The notes beneath the pieces are model-generated. The model did no database searches. It worked only from the letters and a program-made list of their open reading frames with translations, and was not told where the DNA came from. This document shows, in pieces, positions 1 to 5,653 of a stretch of 7,896 nt of DNA. How positions within the stretch are numbered: position 1 is the stretch's first letter; the number at the start of each line of letters is the position of its first letter. The DNA lies in contig JAVBUP010000001.1 in NCBI GenBank assembly GCA_031555175.1, positions 1 to 7,896 on the forward strand, given 5' to 3'. Made by a program: the position numbers and the translations under genes. The DNA comes from JAVBUP01 sp031555175 (GTDB lineage: Bacteria > Bacillota_I > Bacilli_A > Erysipelotrichales > Coprobacillaceae).

Positions 1-114
1 CGAGTTAGTGATAAAGACTTAAAAAAGAATCTTGATCTATTGAATAGCAGACCAAGAAAATGTCTTAATTATAAAACACCTAACGAAGTAATAAACAATC
101 ATCACTTATATTAG
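1..114 (+). CDS. IS30 family transposase, C-terminal fragment (cut by window edge)
   Basis: Frame 1 is open from the first base to a TAG at 112-114 and gives 37 residues. They contain LNSRPRKCLNYKTPNEVI, which matches the conserved end of the DDE catalytic region of IS30 transposases (consensus like LNNRPRKxLxxKTPxE). In the full protein this part lies just after the last catalytic Glu and completes the RNase H-like fold used to cut and join transposon ends. The upstream part, including the DNA-binding helix-turn-helix and the DDE residues, is outside the window, so activity cannot be judged. No frameshift is visible in the part shown. Confidence 0.8.
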   Translation, partial: RVSDKDLKKNLDLLNSRPRKCLNYKTPNEVINNHHLY

Positions 115-140
115 GTGTTGCACTTGAATTGACAAATCAT
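115..140 (+). repeat. Probable IS30 right terminal inverted repeat
   Basis: GTGTTGCACTTGAATTGACA follows the transposase stop immediately and resembles the terminal repeats of IS30-family elements. It contains TTGACA at 129-134, identical to a consensus -35 box and pointing outward, but no good -10 lies 16-18 nt downstream. The partner repeat is outside the window, so the exact length is unproven. Confidence 0.5.
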
Positions 141-159
141 CTATAAAATAAAAAAAATG

Positions 160-187
160 CTGAAAAAAAGTCGAAAAAGTGTATAAT
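160..187 (+). promoter_or_regulatory. Promoter of the EIIC-like (PfoR family) gene
   Basis: TATAAT at 182-187 is a perfect -10 box. The best -35 at 160-165 is CTGAAA, spaced 16 nt and only a moderate match. Transcription would start near 194, giving a leader of about 20 nt with AAGGGGGAT at 198-206 as the ribosome binding site. The promoter lies just outside the IS30 end, so it is probably native. Confidence 0.55.
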
Positions 188-214
188 ATGTAAGAATAAG
201 GGGGATAGAGTAAT

Positions 215-1219
215 ATGGCTAGAAAGAAAAGTGGATCAAATTACTTTGTGAATTTATTGAATGGGATGGCTTATGGATTTTTCTCAAGTTTAATAATTGG
301 TGTAATATTAAAACAATTTGGGCAATTACTACATATAGAAGAGCTTGTGTTATGGGGAACGTATGCTAGCTATTTAATGGGACCTGCAATTGGTGTGGGA
401 GTGGCTTATGTATCAGGAGCTACTGGTCTTAATCTAATTGCTGCTGCAATAGCTGGCTCAATAGGAGCTGGAACATTTAACAGTGGAATCGCTTCTGGTG
501 ATGCTGTATCAGCATTCTTGGCTGCATGGGCTGCCGTTGAACTAACAAAATTTGTTCAAGGTAAAACACCAGTAGATATATTGATTACGCCGCTATCATC
601 AATTATTATAGCTGGAGTAATAGCTAAGTTTGTGGGACCATATATATCAGCATTTGTTAGGGAAATAGGATCATTTATTAATCAAATGACTACTCAACAA
701 CCGTTTGTTATGTCAATTGCAGTAGCAGTACTAATGGGAATGGCATTAACAGCGCCAATATCCTCGGCGGCGATCGCTATTTCGCTCGGCTTAAGTGGGT
801 TGGCAGCCGGAGCAGCATTAGCTGGATGTTGTGCACAAATGATAGGGTTCATGATGATGTCAATTGATGATAATGATATTGGGAATATTATTGCAGTTGG
901 TATTGGAACAAGTATGTTACAATTTAAAAACATAGTCAAAAACCCATTAACGTGGATACCGCCTATTATTGCATCAGTGATAACTGGGCCAATAGCAGTC
1001 CTAGTATTTAAACTACAATGCGGTCCAACTGGAGCTGGTATGGGAACAGCTGGTTTTGTGGGGATACTAAATTGCATTGAAGTAATGGGGAATGATTATT
1101 GGATACCAGTATTAATTACATGTATAATTTTGCCATTAATTATTACGTATTCAATCTATCGTGTATTTAGAATTGCCAAGTGGATCAAGAAGGGTGATTT
1201 ACAGATTTCAAGGCTATAG
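215..1219 (+). CDS. PTS EIIC-like integral membrane protein, PfoR family (COG3641)
   Basis: A 334-residue, strongly hydrophobic protein with about nine or ten membrane segments (roughly 14-33, 46-68, 71-90, 98-112, 124-146, 164-187, 190-212, 222-238, 246-266, 295-317) and a basic C-terminal tail. Gly/Ala-rich segments, TPVDILITPLSS at 118-129 and LQFKNIVKNP at 235-244 match the PTS_EIIC type-2 family, whose members include PfoR, named as a putative regulator of perfringolysin in Clostridium perfringens. The length fits the family. No IIA or IIB phosphotransfer domain is fused or adjacent, so a working PTS transporter is not shown: it may be an orphan sugar permease or a membrane regulator. 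The start at 215 is backed by AAGGGGGAT 9-17 nt upstream. It looks monocistronic, with its own promoter and terminator. A short GC-rich patch around 757-796 contrasts with the rest of the gene. Confidence 0.85.
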   Translation: MARKKSGSNYFVNLLNGMAYGFFSSLIIGVILKQFGQLLHIEELVLWGTYASYLMGPAIGVGVAYVSGATGLNLIAAAIAGSIGAGTFNSGIASGDAVSAFLAAWAAVELTKFVQGKTPVDILITPLSSIIIAGVIAKFVGPYISAFVREIGSFINQMTTQQPFVMSIAVAVLMGMALTAPISSAAIAISLGLSGLAAGAALAGCCAQMIGFMMMSIDDNDIGNIIAVGIGTSMLQFKNIVKNPLTWIPPIIASVITGPIAVLVFKLQCGPTGAGMGTAGFVGILNCIEVMGNDYWIPVLITCIILPLIITYSIYRVFRIAKWIKKGDLQISRL

Positions 1220-1236
1220 TTTCTATAGCTTTTTTA
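1211..1236 (+). terminator. Intrinsic terminator of the EIIC-like gene, containing its stop codon
   Basis: GCTATAG (1213-1219), loop TTT, CTATAGC (1223-1229) form a perfect 7-bp stem, extendable by two pairs, followed by six T residues (1230-1235). The TAG stop is 1217-1219, so the left arm lies wholly inside the coding region. Ribosomes finishing the gene would cover the left arm. Confidence 0.85.
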
Positions 1237-1251
1237 TTTAAAAAAGTACAA

Positions 1252-1280
1252 TTTACATATCTTCGATCTTAATCTATAAT
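1252..1280 (+). promoter_or_regulatory. Near-consensus promoter of the lipoprotein gene
   Basis: TTTACA at 1252-1257 and TATAAT at 1275-1280 are separated by exactly 17 nt, five of six and six of six matches to consensus. Transcription should begin near 1286-1288, right at the AGGAGGG ribosome binding site (1287-1293), so the leader would be only about 12 nt. Confidence 0.8.
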
Positions 1281-1298
1281 AGATGTAGGAGGGAACGT

Positions 1299-1715
1299 AT
1301 GAGAAAGGTTGTATTGATTTTTATGCTTGGGATTTTGCTTGTAGGTTGTGGGAAAGAAAATGAGAAGATAACGTTATGGGGTAAAGAAAATGAGGGTGTT
1401 ACTACATTTGACATACCTAATGACTTAAATCCGGGAAAGTATCAGATTACATTTGCAGATAATATGAGTTGTATAGTTACTGGTGGCCAGATAGCAAATA
1501 GTAAATATTATACTTTGTATTGCCAAGAAATTGCCATAGGTCTTACTACTGACAAGTTTTATTCGATTACCGCTGATAAAGTGGAGGTAAAAGGAGAGAT
1601 GAATTTTGCTGGTATCTATGATGCAACTAGTGCTATTGTAGAGTTATCTGAAGGAACTTCAATGACACTACCTATATCATTAGGGGAAATACTAACATTA
1701 GAAGTTATTGAATAA
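1299..1715 (+). CDS. Small lipoprotein of unknown function
   Basis: A 138-residue protein with a type II signal peptide: basic MRK, hydrophobic core VVLIFMLGILLV, and lipobox L14-V15-G16-C17, so it should be lipidated at Cys17 and held on the outer face of the membrane. The mature part is 122 residues, probably mostly beta strand, with two cysteines (58 and 75) that could form a disulfide. A pentapeptide GKENE occurs twice, ten residues apart (18-22 and 28-32), from a 30-bp in-frame partial duplication in the DNA. The stretch DIPNDLNPGKYQI recalls the IPAGKY-type repeats seen in small Bacillota lipoproteins, but I do not recognise the family and assign no function. The start is fixed by AGGAGGG five nt upstream. 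It has its own strong promoter and terminator, so it is likely monocistronic and well expressed. Confidence 0.8.
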   Translation: MRKVVLIFMLGILLVGCGKENEKITLWGKENEGVTTFDIPNDLNPGKYQITFADNMSCIVTGGQIANSKYYTLYCQEIAIGLTTDKFYSITADKVEVKGEMNFAGIYDATSAIVELSEGTSMTLPISLGEILTLEVIE

Positions 1716-1738
1716 GTAGTCTAATATGAAATAAGATG

Positions 1739-1772
1739 TAGGATTTGCTTTTCTAATGCAAATCCTATTAAT
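1739..1772 (+). terminator. Terminator hairpin after the lipoprotein gene
   Basis: TAGGATTTGC (1739-1748) and GCAAATCCTA (1758-1767) form a perfect 10-bp stem with a 9-nt loop. Only a weak T-rich tail (TTAATTT) follows, so termination may be incomplete, or the hairpin may mainly protect the mRNA 3' end. Confidence 0.65.
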
Positions 1773-1797
1773 TTGAAGAAAAAAGTTAAAAAAAGCC

Positions 1798-1827
1798 TTG
1801 CAATGATATCACTATTTATGATATTAT
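1798..1827 (+). promoter_or_regulatory. Promoter of the tRNA operon
   Basis: TTGCAA (1798-1803) and TATTAT (1822-1827) are 18 nt apart, with an extended -10 element TGA at 1819-1821. The start of transcription would be near 1834, about 11 nt before the tRNA-Asn gene. Nothing like a promoter lies between the six tRNA genes. Confidence 0.6.
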
Positions 1828-1830
1828 AAA

Positions 1831-1849
1831 CAAGCACGATAAGTGCTTG
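1831..1849 (+). repeat. Inverted repeat spanning the 5' end of tRNA-Asn
   Basis: CAAGCAC (1831-1837), spacer GATAA, GTGCTTG (1843-1849). The right arm includes the first five bases of the tRNA acceptor stem. The left arm copies the 3' acceptor strand (CAAGCGC at 1912-1918) with one difference, so in the precursor it could pair with the tRNA 5' end in place of the normal partner. Confidence 0.6.
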
Positions 1850-1920
1850 AATAGCTCAGTAGGTAGAGCAATCGGCTGTTAACCGATCGGTCGTAGGTTC
1901 GAGTCCTACTTCAAGCGCCA
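1845..1920 (+). tRNA. tRNA-Asn (anticodon GTT)
   Basis: A complete 76-nt cloverleaf. The acceptor arm GCTTGAA pairs with TTCAAGC, discriminator G, CCA encoded. Anticodon stem ATCGG/CCGAT carries loop CTGTTAA, so GTT reads the Asn codons AAC and AAU. T arm GTAGG-TTCGAGT-CCTAC. It is the first gene of the operon. Its 5' end takes part in an alternative hairpin with the leader (1831-1849). Confidence 0.97.
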
Positions 1921-1925
1921 TTTGT

Positions 1926-2001
1926 GGCCTGTTGGAGAAACGGTTAACTCACTTGCCTTTCACGCAAGCATTCACGGGTTCGAATCCCGTACAGGTCACC
2001 A
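1926..2001 (+). tRNA. tRNA-Glu (anticodon TTC)
   Basis: A 76-nt cloverleaf. Acceptor GGCCTGT pairs with ACAGGTC through one G-U pair, discriminator A, CCA encoded. The anticodon loop CTTTCAC is closed by CTTGC/GCAAG, giving TTC for Glu. T arm ACGGG-TTCGAAT-CCCGT. It lies 5 nt after tRNA-Asn. Confidence 0.96.
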
Positions 2002-2008
2002 TTTTAGT

Positions 2009-2084
2009 GGAGGTTTAGCTCAGTTGGGAGAGCATCTGCCTTACAAGCAGAGGGTCAGCGGTTCGAGCCCGTTAACCTCCACCA
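2009..2084 (+). tRNA. tRNA-Val (anticodon TAC)
   Basis: A 76-nt cloverleaf. Acceptor GGAGGTT pairs with AACCTCC, discriminator A, CCA encoded. Anticodon stem TCTGC/GCAGA with loop CTTACAA gives TAC for Val. The T stem AGCGG/CCGTT contains one G-U pair. A run of eight T follows the CCA, but no stem beyond the tRNA itself supports a terminator, and the operon continues. Confidence 0.96.
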
Positions 2085-2101
2085 TTTTTTTTAATTAAAC
2101 T

Positions 2102-2177
<76 letters not shown>

Positions 2178-2180
2178 TAT

Positions 2181-2256
2181 GACCCGCTAGCTCAGTCGGT
2201 AGAGCATTTGACTTTTAATCAAAGGGTCCGGCGTTCGAGTCGCCGGCGGGTCACCA
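2181..2256 (+). tRNA. tRNA-Lys (anticodon TTT)
   Basis: A 76-nt cloverleaf. Acceptor GACCCGC pairs with GCGGGTC, discriminator A, CCA encoded. Anticodon stem TTTGA/TCAAA with loop CTTTTAA gives TTT for Lys. T arm CGGCG-TTCGAGT-CGCCG. Only 3 nt separate it from tRNA-Thr. Confidence 0.96.
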
Positions 2257-2263
2257 ATTAAAT

Positions 2264-2346
2264 GCGGGTGTGGCGGAACTGGCAGACGCACTAGACTTAG
2301 GATCTAGCGGGTAACCGTGCAGGTTCGATTCCTGTCACCCGCACCA
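2264..2346 (+). tRNA. tRNA-Leu (anticodon TAG)
   Basis: An 83-nt class II tRNA with a long variable arm CGGGTAACCGT. Acceptor GCGGGTG pairs with CACCCGC, discriminator A, CCA encoded. Anticodon stem CTAGA/TCTAG with loop CTTAGGA gives TAG, reading CUN Leu codons. It is the last gene of the operon; a terminator follows after 10 nt. Confidence 0.96.
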
Positions 2347-2356
2347 TATTTCAATT

Positions 2357-2386
2357 AACATCGATTATTTCGATGTTTTTTATTTT
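2357..2386 (+). terminator. Intrinsic terminator of the tRNA operon
   Basis: AACATCGA (2357-2364), loop TTATT, TCGATGTT (2370-2377) give a perfect 8-bp stem. The T-rich tail TTTTTTATTTT begins at 2376. From here to the trkA start no further gene is visible: the roughly 215 nt from 2387 to 2600 are AT-rich, with no supported ORF or RNA structure. Confidence 0.9.
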
Positions 2387-2602
2387 ATAATTTTTGTCTT
2401 ATAACTGACTATTTTATATTCCGCTTAGCACATATTTATAGCTGGATTAATAGAGTTTTTCAATAGGTTCAAAATTTTTAAATGTGATATAGTAATCGAT
2501 TTTTATCTTAAATTTCTCATTACAATGTCTCTATAAAGTATTTTCTCGTATAGGTCTTGTAGTAGTTTGTTTATAAAAAATCTTGTATGTTTTATAAATT
2601 AT

Positions 2603-2632
2603 GATAGACTATTATGTGATAAACTATTATAG
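2603..2632 (+). repeat. Tandem 15-bp repeat upstream of trkA, possible operator/promoter region
   Basis: GATAGACTATTATGT (2603-2617) is followed at once by GATAAACTATTATAG (2618-2632), 12 of 15 identical. Within it lie two 9-bp palindromes, ATAGACTAT (2604-2612) and CTATTATAG (2624-2632), with centres 20 bp apart, about two helical turns. Each repeat contains TATTAT (2610-2615, 2625-2630), a plausible -10 box, but no convincing -35 is seen. A 10-bp palindrome AATTCGAATT follows at 2635-2644. A regulator site for the trk operon is an inference. Confidence 0.45.
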
Positions 2633-2669
2633 GTAATTCGAATTTGATTTAAAGCAAGGGGAAATAAAG

Positions 2670-4034
2670 ATGAAAATTATTATTTTAGGGGCAGGTAAAG
2701 TTGGTAAGCAGATTATAAGTTCTATTGCTGATGATGAAACTAATGATACCGTAGTAATTGATTTAAATCCTAAGAAAATTGAAGAGATAGTAAATCAGTA
2801 TGATGTTATTGGAGTCACTGGAAATGGTGCTACATATGATATTTTAATGGAAGCTGGCGCAAATGAAGCAAATTTAATCGTCTGCGTAACTGAATCTGAT
2901 GAATTAAATATATTAGCTGGATTAATGGCGAAACATTTAGGAACTAAACATGTAATTACACGTGTTAGAAACTTAGATTACTCCAAACAAAGGTTATTTA
3001 TGCAAGAGCAATTAGGGATATCTATGATTATTAATCCTGAAATGGAAGCAGCTAACGAAATAACAAGAAATGTATTATTCCCTAGTGCTACTAAGGTAGA
3101 ATCATTTACTAAAGGTAGAGTAGAATTAGTAGAATTTAATATAAAGAAAAATAATAAACTAGTTGGTGTATCATTAAATAATTTAAGTACAGTCACTAAC
3201 TCTAATGTATTACTATGTGCAGTAAATCGTGAGGAGGAATCAATCATTCCAACTGGTGATTTTGTAATTGAAACAAATGATCATATTTTTGTAACTGGAT
3301 CTCATAAAGATTTAATGATATTTAGTGAGCAAATGGGTGAAACTAGTTATAAGATTAAAAATGTAATGATTATTGGTGGAGGGCGTATTGCGATTTATCT
3401 AGCGAAACAGCTAACTGCCTTAGGAATTAAAGTAAAAATAATCGAAAACAATCATGAAAAATGTGTCACTCTATCCAGATTATTACCATATGCTGCAATC
3501 ATCGAAGGTGATGCTAGTGATGAAGAGTTACTATTAGAAGAAGGATTAGAAACTACAGATGCATTTATCTCCTTAACTGGATTAGATGAAGAAAACGTCA
3601 TTTTATCTTTATTTGCTAAACAGAGAAAGGTAAAGAAATCGATTGCGAAAGTAACACGATTGAACTTTACTGGACTGCTAGATAAATTAGATATTGATAG
3701 TGTCGTAACACCTAAATCTATTGTTGCAACACAAATCAATCGCTATATCCGTGCTAAAGAATCTAAAGATGATGATTCTAGTGTAAAGACATTATATCGT
3801 ATCGCTGGGGATAGCGTAGAAGCGCTAGAGTTTATTGCAACTAATAAGTTTATCGCGCTAGATCAACCATTAAGTAGTATGTCGTTGAAGAAGAATGTTT
3901 TAGTAGCTACAATTTGTAGAGGTAATGAAATCATTATTCCTAAAGGTAATACGATTATACAAGAAAATGATCATGTTATTATTGTTGCAAATAAGCAAAA
4001 AATTAAAAATCTTAGCGATATAATAGGTGAGTAA
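2670..4034 (+). CDS. trkA: Trk potassium uptake system NAD-binding protein TrkA
   Basis: A 454-residue cytosolic regulator that gates the TrkH K+ channel in response to bound nucleotide. It has the full tandem architecture of the family: RCK_N 1 (about 1-130) with a Rossmann motif G7-A-G9-K-V-G12 and an acidic residue, D31, at the end of the second strand; TrkA_C 1 (about 140-222); RCK_N 2 (about 229-350) with G236-G-G238-R-I-A and acidic E259; TrkA_C 2 (about 370-452). Length and motifs match TrkA rather than the half-size KtrA. The start at 2670 follows AAGGGGA at 2656-2662. It is the first gene of a two-gene operon: its stop is separated by one base from the trkH start, and the trkH ribosome binding site lies inside its last codons. 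No ydaO (c-di-AMP) riboswitch is recognisable upstream. Confidence 0.95.
   Translation: MKIIILGAGKVGKQIISSIADDETNDTVVIDLNPKKIEEIVNQYDVIGVTGNGATYDILMEAGANEANLIVCVTESDELNILAGLMAKHLGTKHVITRVRNLDYSKQRLFMQEQLGISMIINPEMEAANEITRNVLFPSATKVESFTKGRVELVEFNIKKNNKLVGVSLNNLSTVTNSNVLLCAVNREEESIIPTGDFVIETNDHIFVTGSHKDLMIFSEQMGETSYKIKNVMIIGGGRIAIYLAKQLTALGIKVKIIENNHEKCVTLSRLLPYAAIIEGDASDEELLLEEGLETTDAFISLTGLDEENVILSLFAKQRKVKKSIAKVTRLNFTGLLDKLDIDSVVTPKSIVATQINRYIRAKESKDDDSSVKTLYRIAGDSVEALEFIATNKFIALDQPLSSMSLKKNVLVATICRGNEIIIPKGNTIIQENDHVIIVANKQKIKNLSDIIGE
4025..4030 (+). promoter_or_regulatory. Ribosome binding site that decides the trkH start
   Basis: AGGTGA sits five nt before ATG 4036, within the end of trkA. 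The alternative upstream GTG at 4027 overlaps this site and has no ribosome binding site of its own, so ATG 4036 is preferred. Confidence 0.7.
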
Positions 4035-4035
4035 T

Positions 4036-5475
4036 ATGAACAGAAGAATGATTATTCACATCCTTGGTAAGATTTTAATGGTCGAAGGGATATTAATGTA
4101 TTTACCAGTAATTACTGCTATTATCTATAGAGAAAAACTTGGGATTTATTATGCTATTGTTGCTACTGCAGCAACACTGTTAGGGGCTTTAATTAATTTT
4201 AAAGAACCAAAGAAAAAGAATATGTATGCTAGAGAAGGATTTGTTATTGTTTCTTTAGGTTGGGTTTTGATGTCTATAGTTGGTTCGATTCCTTTTGTAT
4301 TAACTGGAGAAATTCCAAGTATAGTAGATGCTTTATTTGAAACTGTTTCAGGGTTTACTACTACTGGTTCTAGTATATTGGTCAATGTAGAAGCGTTAAG
4401 CCAAGCTAGCTTATTTTGGCGTAGTTTTACGCACTGGGTTGGAGGTATGGGTATTTTAGTGTTCGTGCTAGCGTTTATGCCTATTTCAGCAGGACGTTCG
4501 TTACATATCTTAAAAGCAGAAGTACCTGGACCTGTAGTTGGTAAGTTGGTTTCAAAAATGAAGTTAACTGCACGCTATTTATATATCATTTATTTTGCCT
4601 TAACAGTCATTGAGACAATCTTGCTGTGTGTGGCTGGAATGCCTATATTTGATAGTTTGCTACATGCCTTTGGTACAGCTGGAACCGGGGGATTTGGTAT
4701 TAAATCAGCGAGTATCGCCTATTATAATAGTGCTGAAATTGATGGTATTATTACTGTCTTCATGATTTTGTTTGGAATTAACTTTAACTTAATTTATTTT
4801 GCAATCATTGGGAAAATTAAAGATGCGATCAAAAGTGAGGAGTTACGTTGGTATTTAGGGATTATTGGGATAGCAGCAATCTTAATTACCTTGAATATCT
4901 CACCAATGTACAACAATATGTTAGATGCTTTTAGATATGCTATCTTCCAAGTTGGATCTATTATTACTACGACAGGGTATGTAACATATAATTACGAAAC
5001 ATGGCCAATGTTCTCTCAACTAATTATCTTACTATTAATGTTTATTGGTGCTTGCGCTGGTTCTACAGGCGGCGGTATTAAGGTTTCTAGAATTGTGATC
5101 TTTATTAAAAATGCATTTAAAGAGACAAAGAAAATGATTCACCCAAATAGTATTGATGCAACTACTTTTGAGAACCAATATGTAGAACCTAAGTTAATTA
5201 ATCAAATTCATTCGTACTTGGTCATCTATGCATTAATTTTTATTGCTTCAATGTTTATCTTGGCGCTTCAAAATTTAGATTTTGAAACGATTTTTAGTGC
5301 AGTAGCGACATGTTTAAATAATATTGGGCCTGGACTTGGTAAAGTTGGACCAGTTTCTAATTTTGCTGGATTGAGTGATTTATCAAAATTGGTTTTATCT
5401 TTTGATATGTTAGCTGGTAGACTGGAATTATTCCCTATGTTGATATTATTTACACCTAGTGTGTGGAAGAAATAG
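4036..5475 (+). CDS. trkH: Trk potassium uptake system channel protein TrkH
   Basis: A 479-residue membrane protein that forms the K+-conducting pore, working with TrkA. All four pore-loop filter segments typical of the SKT superfamily are visible: TTTGSS (108-113), TAGTGGFG (214-221), TTTGY (311-315) and NNIGPGLG (428-435), each with its central glycine. Other family signatures are HWVGGMGI (133-140), the intramembrane loop GACAGSTGGGIKVSR (338-352) and the C-terminal GRLEL (461-465). The protein starts MNRRMIIHILGKIL, as usual for the family, which supports ATG 4036; an in-frame GTG at 4027 would add three residues but lacks a ribosome binding site. It lies one base after the trkA stop, so translation is probably coupled. 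The length is normal and there is no sign of damage. The stop TAG falls in the base of a hairpin (5474-5497). Confidence 0.95.
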   Translation: MNRRMIIHILGKILMVEGILMYLPVITAIIYREKLGIYYAIVATAATLLGALINFKEPKKKNMYAREGFVIVSLGWVLMSIVGSIPFVLTGEIPSIVDALFETVSGFTTTGSSILVNVEALSQASLFWRSFTHWVGGMGILVFVLAFMPISAGRSLHILKAEVPGPVVGKLVSKMKLTARYLYIIYFALTVIETILLCVAGMPIFDSLLHAFGTAGTGGFGIKSASIAYYNSAEIDGIITVFMILFGINFNLIYFAIIGKIKDAIKSEELRWYLGIIGIAAILITLNISPMYNNMLDAFRYAIFQVGSIITTTGYVTYNYETWPMFSQLIILLLMFIGACAGSTGGGIKVSRIVIFIKNAFKETKKMIHPNSIDATTFENQYVEPKLINQIHSYLVIYALIFIASMFILALQNLDFETIFSAVATCLNNIGPGLGKVGPVSNFAGLSDLSKLVLSFDMLAGRLELFPMLILFTPSVWKK

Positions 5476-5497
5476 GAACACTACTAGTGCTTTTCCT
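5474..5497 (+). terminator. Hairpin at the end of trkH, weak terminator or mRNA 3' structure
   Basis: AGGAA-CACT (5474-5482), loop ACT, AGTG (5486-5489), a 3-nt bulge, then TTCCT (5493-5497): nine pairs in two blocks. No T-run follows, so Rho-independent termination here is doubtful; the next good terminator is at 5654-5675. The hairpin includes part of the trkH stop codon. Confidence 0.4.
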
Positions 5498-5540
5498 TGA
5501 CATCGATAAGAATAGACTATCAGGACTACTATAAATAATG

Positions 5541-5546
5541 TATTAT
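5541..5546 (+). promoter_or_regulatory. Possible -10 box of the candidate small RNA
   Basis: TATTAT at 5541-5546 would place a start near 5553, just before the closing stem of the structured element. No convincing -35 is found 16-18 nt upstream; a TTGACA at 5497-5502 is too far away. Read-through from trkH could also produce the RNA. Confidence 0.25.
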
Positions 5547-5572
5547 CTATTAACAAATAAAGCAGAAAAGTG

Positions 5573-5588
5573 TGGTTCTTAAGCAGCC
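5573..5588 (+). repeat. Copy 1 of a 16-nt hairpin motif
   Basis: TGGTTCTTAAGCAGCC matches TGGTTCTTAGACAACC at 7757-7772 in 13 of 16 positions, with all differences being transitions. In both, GGTT pairs with ARCC around a 7-nt loop CTTARRC; the stem difference changes U-G to U-A and keeps pairing. The motif lies upstream and downstream of the TIR gene in the same orientation. Confidence 0.5.
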
Positions 5589-5653
5589 ATGCTGACATAA
5601 TTAGTGGTAAATAACTACAATAATTTATGTCATCTGTTTCTGCTATCAATTTG

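Larger units (their letters stand above)
1..140 (+). mobile_element. Right end of an IS30-family insertion sequence
   Basis: The segment holds the last codons of an IS30-type transposase, followed directly by a terminal sequence reading GGTGTTGCACTTGAATTGAC. Ends of this kind, with the transposase stop touching the terminal inverted repeat, are typical of IS30 elements in Bacillota. The left end and most of the transposase lie outside the window, so intactness, target duplication and the exact outer boundary (placed near 138-141) cannot be checked. The element is read toward the downstream EIIC-like gene, whose start codon is only about 75 nt away. Confidence 0.75.

Noticed and set aside
129..157. 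Hybrid promoter from the IS30 terminal repeat (TTGACA)
   Set aside because: At 16-18 nt downstream there is only an A-run; the nearby TATAAA at 142 is about 7 nt away, too close.
694..1077. Minus-strand ORF opposite the EIIC-like gene
   Set aside because: It is a mirror of a real, well-supported coding region: repetitive Ile/Ala/Pro composition, no ribosome binding site seen, no recognisable domain.
2084..2101. Terminator after tRNA-Val (T-run)
   Set aside because: The T-run follows the tRNA acceptor stem only; no separate stem exists, and tRNA-Thr, -Lys and -Leu lack their own promoter.
2387..2669. c-di-AMP (ydaO) riboswitch before the K+ transporter operon
   Set aside because: Such a riboswitch would be expected for some K+ uptake genes, but I find neither its conserved segments nor extended stems here.
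2440..2926. 13-nt match TAGCTGGATTAAT between the spacer (about 2440) and trkA (about 2914)
   Set aside because: It does not extend beyond 13 nt and lies in unrelated contexts; chance is enough in AT-rich DNA.
4027..4035. GTG start for trkH, overlapping trkA
   Set aside because: It has no ribosome binding site of its own and adds three residues not typical of the family; ATG 4036 has AGGTGA at five nt.
2978..4385. Minus-strand ORFs opposite trkA and trkH
   Set aside because: They lie fully inside strongly conserved genes on the other strand and show only shadow composition.
5561..5644. Retron ncRNA, preQ1 riboswitch, or CRISPR-related RNA
   Set aside because: GGTTCTTAAGC superficially resembles the start of preQ1-I riboswitches, but their conserved A-rich tail is missing. 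No reverse transcriptase or cas gene is nearby, and no repeat-spacer pattern is present.
5446..5649. Minus-strand hydrophobic small ORF (67 codons from a TTG, about 50 from an internal ATG) that could look like a type I toxin
   Set aside because: It overlaps the trkH 3' end and the structured element. The TTG has a GAGG nearby, but the ATG has no ribosome binding site, and hydrophobic residues are expected from translating AT-rich DNA. No promoter or homology supports it. Kept in mind only because small membrane toxins can hide in such loci.
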